A DNA stretch of 64,000 bases from Lycocorax pyrrhopterus obiensis (GCA_014706295.1 JACSVZ010000008.1:21927659-21991658), one strand, 5' to 3'. Shown: positions 1 to 13,312, numbered from the stretch's first letter. Translations and numbers: made by a program. The notes: generated by a model not told the origin, from the sequence alone.

Positions 1-191
1 TCCACAGGAGGAAAAAAGTTTACAGCTGCTTTAAGAACTGAGTTCCCTTAACAATGGCTGAGACCCCTTATTGTTTGACTTGGCCCCAGAGTCAGCTTCG
101 AAGGCAAGCGGCAGAGGCAGGTCCCACAGACCCCTGAGGCAGCAGAGCACACGCACAGTGTTAAATGCAGTTATCTTCGTTCTTTCTCCAG

Positions 192-323
192 GTGCATTTC
201 CAGCTCAAACAAGAAGTGGCGAGGAAACCTGCGGAGCGTAAAGCCTCAGGCACACGTATGAACAACAAAGCCCTTCAGAAGAAGGTCGTGCCAAGAGCCA
301 CCCGCCGGGGGACCCAAAGATGA
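192..323 (+). CDS. CPN1: CPN1 last coding exon (C-terminal tail of carboxypeptidase N catalytic chain), partial gene
   Basis: Carboxypeptidase N is a plasma zinc metalloprotease that removes C-terminal Lys/Arg from kinins and anaphylatoxins. Only the final coding exon lies here. A pyrimidine-rich acceptor (tctttctccag) ends at 191, and the exon stays open for 43 codons to TGA at 321-323. It starts VHFQLK, matching VNFHLK, which opens the basic C-terminal extension of the human protein after its transthyretin-like domain. The rest is Lys/Arg-rich and diverged, as this tail is in other species. The catalytic exons would lie to the left of the window. Position and strand agree with the CPN1-DNMBP order known in mammals. 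The call rests on a short match plus synteny, so it is good but not certain. Confidence 0.8.
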   Translation: MHFQLKQEVARKPAERKASGTRMNNKALQKKVVPRATRRGTQR

Positions 324-443
324 GGACAGCTCATTTGGCTGAGAGCTGGGGAAGCCGTTTACATGAGGCCTGGCTGATGACTCCAGCCAGTGAACTTTCC
401 AACAGTCCAGCATGAAACTAGCCCAAATTACTAGGTTATTAAA
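324..443 (+). other. CPN1: probable CPN1 3' UTR with ATTAAA poly(A) signal
   Basis: This follows the CPN1 stop codon directly. The first plausible poly(A) signal is ATTAAA at 438-443, about 115 nt after the stop, so a short 3' UTR is likely. The cleavage site cannot be placed from sequence alone. Confidence 0.45.
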
Positions 444-3400
444 CAAGGAAGTATTTAATCCCTGAGCAAATTGTGAAGTCATTCACAACAAAATGTGCCT
501 GGGCTACAGTTCCCTGGGCAGTGTGTCTGTGTGTGCTGAGTTCTTCTCCTGCACTTGTTCCATCTCAGAGAGCTCTGTGTTCCCTTTACTCCTGGACCGT
601 TGCTACAGCCCACATGAAATGCCACTGGTGCGTACCAGGGATAATGAATCCAAGCTTTGGTGTATGCTGCACTCACAAACTGGGCACATGAACATTAGTC
701 CTCTGGGTGCAAGTGCCATGCTGTTCCCTCAGGTAAGGACACTTGCTGCCTGCAGACCCCAAAGTTAGGGGAAGGTCAGTTTTAAAGCAGGCAGTGATGT
801 GAGCAGCTCTGAACACAGCTTGGACCACATGCAGCACAGCTATTGCTGACTGGCAACTCTAGGAGGTGACGGTTCAAGGTCATTTCCTGATCTTGGTGTG
901 CAGATGGGACTTTCTAGTAGCTGGTTTGAACTATTTGTAGTCAGACAGGCTAAAATTATACATGCTGGCAAAAGCCAAGTATCATCCTGACTCCTTATGT
1001 CTTCAGACCCAAACCAGATGGCTTGCTGAGGGGTCTGCTCTGTCCAACCCAAACTATTACTCTGAGCACAGAAGCAACTAGGTGAGGTCTGACAGCTGGT
1101 GATGAGTAGAAGTCCAGGCCAGGTTATTTGGATGTTCTTTTGAGACAAATACCCTGAACCTTGGTCCCATCAATATGCAATAGGGAAGTGTGGATGCTTG
1201 ATGCCAGCAGTGTGCTGTGCAGGTACAGCATAAGCAATGCAAGTTGTAATTGGGTTAGAAGAGAAAGGATCCATAGTTCAGTGAGGTGGGCTACTACAGG
1301 CTGAGGCTTAAAATGCTGCTTAGGCTGTGTGGGCAGGTTTGGAGTGGAAGAAAGAGTAGAAACAAAGCTGGTTATTTCCATGGTAAAAAATATCTTAAGC
1401 AGGCAAAACTTTTCTAGCATTCTTCATTGAAAATAAGTAACTCCAGAGGGGTAAACAGTACCACATATGTGCCCCAGCGATCTCTTTTTTCCTTGGCTGG
1501 TTTTCCCAATCTCCACCATACAGCCATTGGTTACACTGTTTCTCTCCCTGTCAAAAGCCTGTCCAAAAAGTGTCCCCCAAACATTCCTTTGCTTTTCCTC
1601 TTTTGCAAAAATCTCTTCATTTCTTGTGAGCAACCTGTATCACCCTACTGCAGAAGCAATATTCTGCACTTCACCCCTCACCATCACCTCCTCCTCTGTC
1701 TCTGCTACAAGATGCTGGTGGCATTTTCAGCATTAGCAGCACACACACACTCTTGTAGCTCTGCCTGCTAACAGAAGCTCTTTCTCTGTCATGCCTTTTC
1801 TTGTAAAGGCAGAGGAAGCTGTCCCTTGCAGGTTAATTATACAGGCTGTTGCAAAAAAGTGCCCAGAATGGTAATGCACTTAACCATGGCTGTGAGTGAT
1901 TTTGGTCTGCAGAGACCAGTGTGGGCTGAAGACACTGGCCAGTTCAGCAGCCACAGCCAAAGCTGAATTCCAATTCTTTAATTTTTCTCAAATTTTTTAA
2001 TTTTTTTTTCCTGTGGCAGAAGGAAATGAAAAAGGATGGCAATGCTGAGATGCTCAAACTTCCCTGTGTTTTAACACCTCTTCCACTGGGCAAGCCCAGC
2101 AGCATCACTGCAGATGCTGGACCCTCCTGTTTGAAGCCACGGGTCAGTGCACATTCACCCAAGGGATTTCGTGGTGGGCATGCGGGACGAGGGAGGCCAC
2201 CCTGCATCCCACGGCCTGGCCCCATGCAGCACTTAGAAGGGTCTGCTGTCACCAAGTGTCCGCCCCATGTGCAGGAAGACATTGCTGCCCCCAACTACAG
2301 CACTCTGCTGGCTGAGCTGACTGCTGACCTCTGAGAGTGTGTATGAAGCTGAGAGCAAGGAAAGAGCTCCCAGGGAGCAGCCTTCAGCTGGCTAATTCAG
2401 CTGGATGGGCCCCGCACAGGGTGATGCTGAGCCTGCACAGAGCTGCCCGTGCCACCTGCATCCCAGCAGTGTCACAGGTTGTCTTGCTGAGCCTGCTGGC
2501 TGCAGGGTGCTCTCATGTTGCCCTCTTGTGGTCGTAGAAAATGTGTGACCGTCTCAATTCCATTTACTTTCCAAGGCAGAGTCAGAGGAGGGAGATTCCT
2601 TCCCTAGAACAGTTCAACCAGCCCAGGAGGCCACATCACTCACCCTCGCAGGCTGCTGCGGGGTTGGCAGTGCAGCAGAAAAATTGGAGCCTCAGTTGCA
2701 AGCGTTTTCCCCTATAAGAGGGTTCCTGCAAGATACAACCCCTTGGAGGTCTCTCTCTGGGCTGGGATTTGTCCAGCTCATTCTCCTCCCAGCTCTGAAT
2801 ATTTTTGTGTTGAACAATTTGGTAAACCTCCACTTGGCCGCGGCGGAGCTCTCCACGTGAAAACATGGTTACAAAATGTTTCTGAGGCAGGACTTTTAAG
2901 CACGCCCCTCAAAGGCTTGCCATGAACTTCGCCCGCAGTGTTGCAAGAGGCGTGGGCTGAAAAGGGCACAACCTTTGGATGTAACATCTGCAGGATAGGG
3001 ATTTCTTATACTTTTGAGGTTTCAGTCAAGGCAAAAGCAGTTGACAGGTTTGTGCCAGAAAACACAGCAAAAGTCAGTCCTCCCCATCTTCTCTGGGCCA
3101 CTCATGATTTTGTAGACCTCTTCCCCACCATATGTCCTTCTTCCAAGCTGAAGAGTCCCAGCCTACAGTTTTTCACTGTACAGTCTGTTCTCATGTCTCT
3201 GAGCATCCTTACCGCCTGCCTCCAAACCTTCTTCCATTCCCTATTACCCTTTCTGAGATGAGAGAATCAGAACTGTATGCAGACCCTGGAAAAACATTTA
3301 AACAAACTGAAGCCAGGCCCAGTAAAATGAACCAAAATTCTTATAAGTAAAACTGTGAGGATATTGGGAGAACCAGGAGGGTGGATAGAACTCTGCATGC

Positions 3401-4190
3401 AATGCCTTCTCACTTCTCTATCTGGCATAGCGGAGGCAGAAAAGGGGAAAATACAAATAAGTGAACTCAAAGAAGAGTGAAGCAGCTTTGATGGAGATGC
3501 CAGCAGAGGAGAGTTGGTCATGGCAGTGACCTGAAAGGCTGAAGGAGGGATTGGGATGATGAAAGATGCTCAAAACTTTCTTGGCAGGCAAGAACAACAG
3601 AATTTTTGGGTCAGAGGACATCTAGAGCCCTGTGGCAGGGGCTGGTGTCCATTCCTCAGCATCAGTAAACCGTCTACAAGCACCCATACCTGCAGGGAAT
3701 AGAGCACCTAGTTCCCCGTGCAGCTTCAGGCCCCCTGCCCACGGCATCGTGCCGTGGCAGCAGTGTGGGTCCCCACCTCAGGAGAACAGACGGGAATCAG
3801 CACCCAGCCTGTGCATGTACCAACACGACTCTGAGAGCGTGTGTGCGACGTGTTCCGCACACCCGCTCCTGGCTGGTGGCAAGTCAAGCTGAGATCTGTG
3901 TGGTTGCTATGGAGAAGTGTAGCTAAATGCACAAACAAGTGCCAACAGTGGTAACTGCTCGGGGGGACTTAGAGACTCCAGGCTTTACAACGTGTTGCTC
4001 AGGGATGGTATCCCTTGGGGCATGGAGGCTTTTTTTAGCCTGCCAGGAAATCCAGTGCGGGACCTACCGTACTTGGTATGCCAGAAACTCTGTGATGCAC
4101 AAACTGGCCCTCTCTCTCATGGATTTCTCCTGGGGAGCTATTTGTATTTCTCCATCTTGATGCTTTGGCATGATCATACAATGTAGATAA
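444..4190. other. CPN1-DNMBP intergenic region
   Basis: No supportable exon was found. Open frames are short, lack paired splice sites and resemble no family I know. The stretch contains an old CR1-like fragment (3095-3300) and otherwise looks like ordinary unique sequence leading into the DNMBP CpG island. Confidence 0.6.
3095..3300 (-). repeat. old, diverged CR1-family LINE fragment
   Basis: The plus strand reads as the reverse complement of a CR1 3' region. Landmarks are gattttgtagacctcttcc (3108-3126), the phrase ccaagctgaagagtccc (3144-3160), then gagatgag followed by agaactgtatgcagaccc about 100 nt later. These match an ancient CR1 subfamily that I recall best from turtles and crocodilians, rather than the young CR1 copies typical of birds. 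Divergence is high, so the ends are approximate. Confidence 0.6.
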
Positions 4191-4194
4191 GCAG

Positions 4195-5335
4195 CCAAGG
4201 AGGCTGCTAGCGGCAAAGCCGAGACTGCACCAGATGGACAGTGTAGACCCACTCGTCCGCTGCTGCCAAAGCTGAAGCCGGCAAGGCAGCGAGATTCCCA
4301 TAAGGCAGCAGCGGGGAAGGGGAGCCCCGGCAGCGTCTGCGAGGCGGCAGCGCTCTGTGGGAAAGTCGAAGAGGGTTTGCACAGGCAGCTGCCTGCCGTG
4401 CTCCGCGCCGGGCTCCCGGGTGCTCTGCCGGCAGCTTGGCCCGGTGCGTGGCGCACGAGTGCCGTGTCCAGCCTGGAGGCTACCGGGGTGGCTGCACCCC
4501 GTGTCCCCGCGCAGGCACCCAGCTGGGCACTGTGTCCCGCGGTGGGGCGTCCCCGTGGGCCGCCGGGGGGAAATACCTCACAGCCTGGGGCCGGGCGCTG
4601 CTGAACAGGGCGATGTCCCCACGTCACCCGGGGGCCCCGGGCTCCCCAGGCTGAGGGCCAGCCCCGCAGAGCAGCTCCGCCTTCCCAGCGGCACCACGCC
4701 GGGCCGGGCCGGGCGGAGGCAGCCGGGCGGCGGGGCGGGCGCTGGGGGCCGGGCCGGCCGGGACCCGGGCGGGGCTGGGCGGCCACGGGCGGGCGGAGGC
4801 GGGAACGGGACCCCTAGGGCCGGAGCGGCCGCGGCGCCCGGAGCGGGCTGGGAGAAGGTAGGGACCCGCCGGAGCGGCCGGGGGGAGCAGGGCGCTCCCC
4901 GCCCGTCGCCGCCCGGTCTGGCCGCTGCCCCGCCGGCCTCCCCTCGCCCCGCGGCCGCCCCGGCCTGCGCCTCCGCCGGGCCCCGGCGCGGCCCGGCCCC
5001 CGCCCCGCCGGCGCCTCCCGCACTCGGCACCGGCCCCCGCTCGGCGCGGGCGTGGGGGCTGCCGTGTGCCGGGGCTGCCCTGGGCCGCGCTGGCCGGCGG
5101 CGGGGGCCCCAGGCTGGGGTGCTGCTGGCTCGGGAGCGCTGCGAGCTCGGGTGGGTGCGCTCCCCTCGTGCCAGCCGCGCCAGGGCTGCGTGTGGCCCTC
5201 CAGCCCTGCGTGCCCGGCTGGGTGCGCGCTGCGTCCCGTCCCACAGCACCCACGCTGCCCTGGGAGCGCTTGGGGCACCTGGGCAGCGGGGAGCAGCTGT
5301 GCGGCACAGCGGGAGCCGCCCGTCTGCTCCCCTCA
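4195..5335. promoter_or_regulatory. DNMBP: CpG island, main DNMBP promoter and 5' UTR exon 1
   Basis: Very GC-rich and CpG-dense, with several GC boxes (gggcggggc type, for example near 4730-4790), in sharp contrast to the flanks. It is the only large CpG island upstream of the DNMBP start codon. No coding sequence is expected here; the long open frames on both strands come from base composition. Transcription should run rightward to the first coding exon at 13.3 kb. Confidence 0.75.
4560..4857 (+). other. DNMBP: candidate non-coding exon 1 of DNMBP (5' UTR), start unknown
   Basis: A good donor (ggagaag|gtaggg) follows position 4857 inside the CpG island and could end the first, untranslated exon. 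The 5' end is arbitrary: no TATA box is evident, and such promoters usually start at dispersed sites. Other donors in the island are possible. Confidence 0.35.
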
Positions 5336-8300
5336 TTGCACGTTGGGATTGTGGTCTCTTAAGCCGTGTTTGTGCAGGCAGTGGTAAGCCGGGTGGTCAC
5401 CACCAGGCAGGCAGGCAGCTGATGATAGCTCGTGTTGCCTGGACAGCTTGTTGCAGGGGAGCACCTGGCCCTTTCGAAGCAATGTGGGCGTCCCACAGTG
5501 GTTTGGCAACTGGAGTCTGGAGTTGTTGCACCAGGGAGGGTGGCACAAGTGATTTTACACAGAGGGCAGAAGCTCCAGGCTGCAGCGCTGTGCCTTTCCC
5601 GGGTGCTCCTCCCAGGGCATTCACTCTGTTCAAGGCAGCCTGAGAAGAGAAACTTACAAGAATTCCCTGTTTGTTTTCGTTCCAGCAAACGCAAATCCCT
5701 CTTGCAACACTGGCAGACTGGGCCCGTTGCCTTGTACTTTAACAGAGGTGAACTGGAGGTGTCTCCTCCAGTGGCCCTGCCAGGGGATGAAGTCTTGGGT
5801 CACCCTCAGCACAGTCTGAGAGGCAGCTGCTGCTCCTCTGCTGTCCCTTTTGCTGACCCTAAGTGCTACCTCAGCTGATCCTGTCCTTGAGGCAATTTAG
5901 CCTTTGGGTTCAACCATCTCTGCTGCTGTTCCTGGTGTTTGAAATTGTCCCCCCACTTCTGGCCTTTCGTCTCTCATTCTCCTTGCCGTAGTACCTAGGA
6001 AGCCTCTAGCTGTGTCATAAGCATTAACATCTGCTTTGAGGTTTGTCATGATTCCATAACTTTCAGTTTCTTCTTTAAAGGCTCTCTTTCCCCTTACCTC
6101 TGCCATCCTCTCCTTTGCTTCCATTGAGATTTTATCTCTTCATCTGAAAGAGTTCATAGAGAGTTTGCAGTTTTGCAGATGCTTTGCCAAATACAGCCTC
6201 TGTACCGTGCTACAAGACGTCACCATCATCCCCCTCATCTTGACTCACTCTGGCTGCGAGTCGTGCTGGGCAGTGTCTAAATGTGTCCTGCTTGTGTGTG
6301 AGGCCTCCATAGCGCCGGTAGTGCCCACGTCTCTGAGCTGGCCTCCGCTTTCTGTTCGTGAGATCCTCTGTTCTGTCAGGGCCAAAGGTTTCAGTTTTCT
6401 CTCCAGCTGCTCTGCTTAGAATTAGCAGTGACATTAAAAACTAGTATGAACATAAAACAGTTTTAAAGAACTGTTGATATGGGATGGGAGGAGCTGAGCA
6501 GTAGGGGCAGAGAGGAAAGGAGTGATTCTCAGAGCTTTACAGGGCACCACCTCTGCTAGCTATCATGGGAGCCATGGCTGTGTGACCTCTTGGGGTTCTG
6601 AGTGCAGCTGAGGTGTCCCTGCAGTGCGTGACTTCAGATGGACTTTGTGACAGTGGTGATGTGAGCTTAGGTGGGACAGCCTGAGCTGTGCTTACCTTAG
6701 CACTTCACTGCCTTAACTGATAATTTCCCCTCAACCTCCAGCAAAAGTATATGTCTAATCACATTGCTCAATCCCACTTCTGAGTGACACAGCTTTTACT
6801 TTGTCTTATTTTGAGAAGCTTTCTGTTGGGAAATAAAATTTATTGCTTCCTTCTCAGGAGCACCTAGGGACTCTGAAAGGAAGAGGTCCGGGTAGCAGCA
6901 GAGCCCCCGCTGGGGATTGAGGTTCTTTGGAAATAACAGTACAGAACAAGAATTGGTGGCGAGCAAAGAAGTTTCCAAGTCAAACTCAAGTAATTTCCAG
7001 ATTTCTGGACTCCCCACCCAGCAACCAAAGCATCACAATGGGCTTCTGTCCAAAAGTTATCTTGAAGAATATTGTTCAGGGTGCAAAATCAAGTGCTGCA
7101 GTGTTAGGGAATGTCCTTCTAGCCCCAGTTCAACTTGTTTTGGATATGTACTCAAGGTGTAATGACTATTTTGTAATTGTATGCTACTTATCACCAGTAG
7201 CCCAGCCGCAGGTACTGCACGGAAGTGGTGGTTCTGCTCTTGGGGTTTTGTCTGTTCCTTATTCTAAGTTGTATTGTTTTAGCCTGTCTGCAAAAATGGC
7301 AAGAGACGCAACCGTGCACCTTGGAGTAGGAGAAGACAGGACTTTGTAACACAGTCTGTAAGGTGAAAGCTGCCACAGCATACAGAATTTGGGAAACTCT
7401 TGTCTCCCAAGCTGGTGTTCTGGCCTTTGCATGCTTGGGTCCCCGGTGCCAGAGATTAAATATCCATCACAGACATCTTGCTCACATGTTGTGGCAAGGT
7501 GTTCTGCTTTGCATTAAAAATTGATGCTGTCCTCTAGTTTCCAGATGACTTTCGTTTGCTCGCTGTCTGGCTCAGCATGAGCTCCTCTTGCTTCCTTGCC
7601 ACGCCACTCTTAACCCACACAAACACCACCAGCCTGCCCTCAGCCACGTCCTGCAACAGAGCAGGTGAGAACACTGACAGCCAGAGCCCAGCCGGAGAGA
7701 AGCAGTGGTTTGAATGACTTGTTTGGTACATGGTAGAGCTCCTGTGCTGCACAGGAGGCCGGAGCTTGCTTAAGCAGCCCTTTACTTGATAGTCCTGGTT
7801 CTTGAAGGGTTGGTGATCCAACCTCGAATGTATTCATATCAATGATTTTTGGTATATCAGGTCACAGACAAAAGCTAAAGAGAAGCTATTTCTTTTAAAA
7901 GGGAGAAGATTCCTCTTCCTCCTGGGAGCCATGTGGTGTTAGGAGGTGGAGTGCAGAAGAGCTCTCATGTTTCCCACTGTGTGAAGCTCAGCAGGGGGAC
8001 TCTTTGGGATCTGCTGAGACAAGCAGCATGTCCTAACAAGAAGCTGCCATGATCAGCATTTCCCTGGTGGGAGAAGGCTCCTCTCCTCAGCACCATTAGT
8101 TGGGGGTTTGCCCTGCTTGCTGCACACTCCATTCTGTTGGGATTCATAGGATGAGCTCTGCATTTGCTGGAGCCGCAGTCCCTGCATTGGCACCATCTCC
8201 AGCTGGGGCCCAGGCAGCCTGGCTCAACGGGGTATTGTTTATTCCACCCAGGAATGTGCAGGCGAGCAGGGACCTCGGGGAGCTTTACACAGCAACATGT

Positions 8301-11300
8301 TCTGCTCTGAGCAGGGAGAGTGACTGTGGGTGGCCACAGCTCTGAAGGCTGGTGGGTGCAGTCAGGGCATGCTGGTGTGCGGGTAATGTCCTACCTTAGA
8401 AATGTGAATGAGGACTGTGCAGGCTGTGCAGATGCATTGGGGTATGGAGGAGGGAAGGAGGGCTGTCCAGATTTGGAGAACATGGGAAGGAACAGAGGAA
8501 AAAGGTAGAAATGTCTTAGTATGTAGTTAGTAAGCTTCTGTTCTTGACACAATGGTGTGAGAAGCCAAGCGTAACTCCTGGTTCCTCTCCCTGTGTGCTG
8601 GGTACTGATCCTGCAGCCTAGAGCGCAGCAAGAGCTGCAGCAGCTCTCTTGTCAAAGCCAGTCCCAGCAGCTGGAGGGTGCACTGAACTGAGGGGTATCT
8701 CTGTCACTGGGGCTGGATTGTGTTTTCACTGAACAGACGTTGAGCTATAATGCGTGGAAGGAGGTATGAAAAGACCTAGGTGAAATGCAAGGTGTTTTTC
8801 AATTTTTAAAAAGATCACTGACAGTATTTGTTTAATATTTTTAATATTAATTTCTCTAATAATTTTGTGTCAAGCTTGTCTTTTGTACATGTCTGGGAGT
8901 ATGACCATTCCTGGTCTACTGCTCATGAAGGTTCTAAGGTTTTTATAGAGATTGAGACATCTGGACAAGAATCCACTTGTCCCTCTTGTGCAAATCCTGC
9001 GTGCCTGTGGAAGCCCACATGGCATGTTTTGGTCTGTTTGGTGAAATGTTAGTTTTTCAGTTACAGTGCTGTCATACTGTCCGTAGTTAGTTTTAACAGT
9101 GCTGCTTCCTGAGTGAGAAGCTGGAATGTATTATTTAGTGGAGAAACAAGTGGCAATAGCACCCGTTAAGTTGGGTTTCCTTGCTGCTTAATTTGTGGCA
9201 TCCATCCGTTACTGGTTTTTATCCCATGGTCTGAGCAGTGCTTTGGAATAGGAGTGGATTAGCTGCCCTCAAACCCTTTGGGTCTCCCTTTTTACTGGAG
9301 CTGTTAATACTTCTTGTAATCAGTCTAAATGGTCTCTTCACATTGCTGCCTTATCTCTTAAGTGCTTAAAATCCTTGCTTCAGCATCTTTAGTAGTCCTG
9401 CCTCCATGTAAGTGAGGGTACTTTTAGCAAGTGCCTGACAATTACATTTGATGCTGGTGAGTCCGTTATTTGAGATTTCTTACCCTGCACAATTTCAGCT
9501 GCACAAAGAGGAGGGACAGAAGAAGTTGTCAGAGTCTGTGTGTAAATGCCTCTTCTTGGCTGCTGTGACTTGACCCAGTCTGTGCTGAAGATCTCGAAAC
9601 AATATTGTAACAGAGTTAATAGCCATTGTTTCATTCTGGTCCCTCCTCTCATCAGCCCACGCTGGACCAGACACGCTCCAGAGCTAACAGCAAAATGGGA
9701 TAAGCAGTGTTCCATGAAGGTAATGTTAGTGTGTGCTGAGCACGCATGCATGCAGGCTGGAGGCAGTGATTAATGCCCTGGGAATCCACTCTCTGCCTTG
9801 CTGCACAATGCTGTTGTGTCAGGCCCGGAGCCTGGCACCAGGCAGGCTGTGGTCGGGCGCCAGGAACACGTTACCTGGTTTGTGCAGGATCAGGCAGTGA
9901 GACAGAGCCTGTGTGTTCTCAGCAGGGCGAGTTCCTGCTGCGCCACAGCTTCATACTTGCACAGTGAGGCTCTCTTTGGATGCGGGTCTGCTGCTGGGCG
10001 GGGGCAGGAGTCCTGCGATCCGCGGTCCTGACCTCCGCCAGCCTGAAATCCCGGAGTTTGCTCAGTTGTGGCAGAGCTCTCCCTCCTTCCCTCTGGCAGG
10101 CAGGGATCACCCATCCTTGAGGTGAGAGGGGATGGTGCTTGGCCAGCTGTCAGGAGCCGTGACTCACAGGGGATCACAGGCAGAGCCCTGCTCTCCCTGC
10201 AATCTGCTTTTCCTTCTGGAGCCTCTGCGTGAGCTGTTGCTGAATGTTTGTTTTCACCAGATCTAGGGTGGATCTGGGAGAAGCTCGGGTCCACTATTAA
10301 GCCTGAAGAGTTGGACTCAGTAAGTTTCCAGTCTGGAATATGCTGGGAGGCTTCCTTCTCTAGGTGGGGGTTTATAGAAAATGTTGGCAGGCAGCACTGC
10401 ATGGAGTAAGACAAGGCCAAGGTCCTGGAAAACATAATATTTTGTGTTCAATTCATGTCATGGAGCAAGCAAACTCCACAAGACTGATTCACTACTTGCA
10501 AATACAGGGGCATGCTGTCTAGACTCAGATGGAGTCAGGGAGTGATCTCGCTCTTCTTGGTACTGCTGAGGGAACATGAGCCTGCTGGGATTCTTTTTTT
10601 GGCAGTTTCAGAAGTTGCTTCATGCTTTCTTAGGAGCTGCCTCTCAGGGAATGCTTTGGACATGAATAGGTTAGTGGTTTATTATAACCGTAATTAATGT
10701 ATACATGCTGGAACTATTGCAGTCCTGCCCTTCCCTCTCTATCTTCTGTCTATTTGGAAAATCTTGCACATTTTAATGATGAGTCCCCAGAGCTGCAGGT
10801 GTGTTAAAGGAAGTGACGCTCCCGTTCTCATGGGCAGGATCAGTGGGAGGGCCATATTCTCAGCCCCAGTGACTGTAGCAAAGCCAGGGTTTGGGGTCTG
10901 CAGCACACATACTGTAATCCGTGCAATCCTCAGCCCATTCTTTCATTACACCTTTGACCGAAGAAATACAAGAAGTCTCACTGTGGCGTCATGTGCTCCT
11001 GGAGAAACTACCCCAAGGCAGCAATTATGCCTGCAATATGTTTTCCCCTCTTTGTCCAGTGCTGCTGTGAAGTTTGAATATTCAGAGTACTGCAAGGATT
11101 CCTAGGAGCCTGAGCTCAGCTGGCAGCCTGTCTGGAGGGTGGAGGGCAGCCCGGATGCCTGCAAGGGGCTGCTGCTGCCGCGCCAGTTGCTATTGCTCCT
11201 GTTCCCACGAGAACATGCAGCAGCGTGCCCCAGCCACCCCACCTCAAACAGCACAAGGATCCTAACTTGTCTTTAGTATTTTCAAGCTAATTGATGGCTC

Positions 11301-13300
11301 TTCCATCTTTTTCCCTGCTCCACATGGTCATGTTTTTAATACTGTTACTCCTTCTGCCTCAGTAGGTTTCTGCTATCCTGAACTGCAGCTCTTTGTGCTC
11401 CTGATTCACTCCAGTCCATTCATCTCTTTTTGGTGGCAGAGTGCTGTCTGCTGCTGGATATTGGGCTCTTTGTTTGTACAGCCAGCACAAAGCTGGTGAC
11501 AAAGGGACAGCCTGTGTCCCAAGGAGCCCACGTGCTATGGGGAAGGCAGTGGAGAGCAATAGGAGCGACAGACAGACAGGATGGCAGAGGTGAGGGTGGC
11601 CAGGGGCACAGCGTGCTGGCTGCAGCAGGGGAATGGCTGGGGGCGGGGAGAGACGTGATGAGGAAGCTGTTCCTGCTGAGTACAAACCCGCTTTGTTCCC
11701 AGGAGGTGAGTCGGACTGGATAAACAGAGTGGTCCCGTCAGCAGAAAGGCTTTCCCTGGCTGGATCCCCCACTGGCACTCTCACTGGAAGTTGGCTGCAC
11801 CTCGTCAGCAGGGACATATTTCTCCTCGCTGTGTTAGCTTCCCCTCTTCCTGACTCTCTGAGGCTCAGGTGGGCTGTGTGTGGCTGTATGGAGAAGGGGT
11901 GCCCTTGTGGGGCCCGTGTGTTTGTGTTTTGTTGTGTTGTCACTGTGCCCTTTCTGCCCTGAGCTGGGCGGGGGGTTTGACAAGCTGAGATGGGACGGGT
12001 GTCACCGGCGGGGCGGCGCCTGGAGCGGGACCGCTCACTGTGCGCTTCGAGCCGCTTTGGGAAAGGAGGAGAACGGGTCCCACAGCAGGGAAGTTGTGTC
12101 ACAGAGCAGGGACTGTGCTGGTGATGTGGGAGGAAAGCAGCCTGTGCCGAGGGGGCTGGTGGGGAGGACGCTGCTGTCCCAGCGTCGCAGAGGGCAGGGC
12201 TCTGAAAGCACCGCGGAGAGGTGTTGGCAGTGCTGTCCTGTGCCTGTAATTGCAGTGGGTCAGGAAGTGAAAGCAAACTCTCACTGGTCCGAGGTGCAGG
12301 TGAGGAATAATCTTAAAGTTTCTGGTTGCTTTGGATGGATGCACCTTTCTGTTCCATCCTGAGGAATTTGTGAGGAGGCAAAGGAGCAGCTTAAGCTGCA
12401 GGACTGCTGCTGCCTTGGTGCCATGTATTTCCTTGATGGTGAGGCTGAAAAGCAGAAATGATACAGAAGAGTGTCCTCAACAGCCCCTTCCAGAGGAAGG
12501 GGGGATCCAGGACATAGCCGTTGATGAGGAGGTCTTTATCTGCCTTCAAGTCTCCTGCTAGGAGGAATTTCAGCCTTGACTCCTCAGCCTTGGACAGGGT
12601 CTGCATCCTCATCTCAGTCTGACTTCTGCCAAGAACCATGGTGAGGCCTCCCAGGGCATGACTGAGCCAGGTACCTAAGGCAGAAAGAGTATTTCCAGTC
12701 TGGTCCAAGAATGAGGATGGTGGGATGAGCTTGCCTGAGTGAACTTTGTGTCTCTTCTCTTGCTGGGCCAGAATTGTGATGCTGGTTCATCATGCAGTTC
12801 CTGTGGCCTTGAGTGGTGGCATGGGGAGAGGTATGCCTGTGCCCATCCTGCCAGAGAATGTGTGGTGGGACGTGCAAGTGGGTGGTGCTGGCTGCCCACC
12901 GGGCTCTGGCAGGCTGAGCCCTGCTCTGTCTGTCAGGGAAATGCTGAGCTTCCTCCCCTCCTCTTGCTTCCTTCCTGACGGGAATTCACTTCCAAATTTC
13001 TTGCTGCTTCTCCCCCCGCTTGCAGCACAAACACATGTCCCTACAGAGATAGCCAGAGGGGCCAGACAAGGCAGGTTAGACCATGGGGGCTGCATTGCTG
13101 CAGCCCCTTGGCTCCTGCAGCACATGTCAAGGGACGTGTCAAGCACGTGGCAGAGAGCTCAGGACAGGACCTCCCCACACGGTTTCTGCCTCTGTGCTCA
13201 GGAAGAGTTTTACTTCCTGAGCCTATGTATGATAATTTCAGGTGTTTCTGGCTGCTGACAAACTTCTCACTGTCTCAGCCTTAGGCCCTGACCTGCCTTC
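5336..13300 (+). other. DNMBP: DNMBP intron 1
   Basis: An intron of about 8 kb between the promoter island and the first coding exon. I found no exon or recognisable repeat. A small CpG-rich patch lies at 11960-12250. The long minus-strand frame at 11359-12276 is Ser/Pro/Thr-rich low complexity and is not supported as a gene. Confidence 0.6.
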
Positions 13301-13312
13301 AGACCCTGCACA

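Noticed and set aside
4064..5694. Long open frames on both strands across the first CpG island (up to 428 codons)
   Set aside because: Open only because GC-rich sequence has few stop codons. The products are low-complexity Pro/Ala/Gly/Arg and overlap each other in several frames.
11359..12276. 305-codon minus-strand frame in DNMBP intron 1
   Set aside because: Ser/Pro/Thr/Gln-rich low complexity, no family resemblance, no supporting splice sites, and it overlaps a CpG-rich patch.
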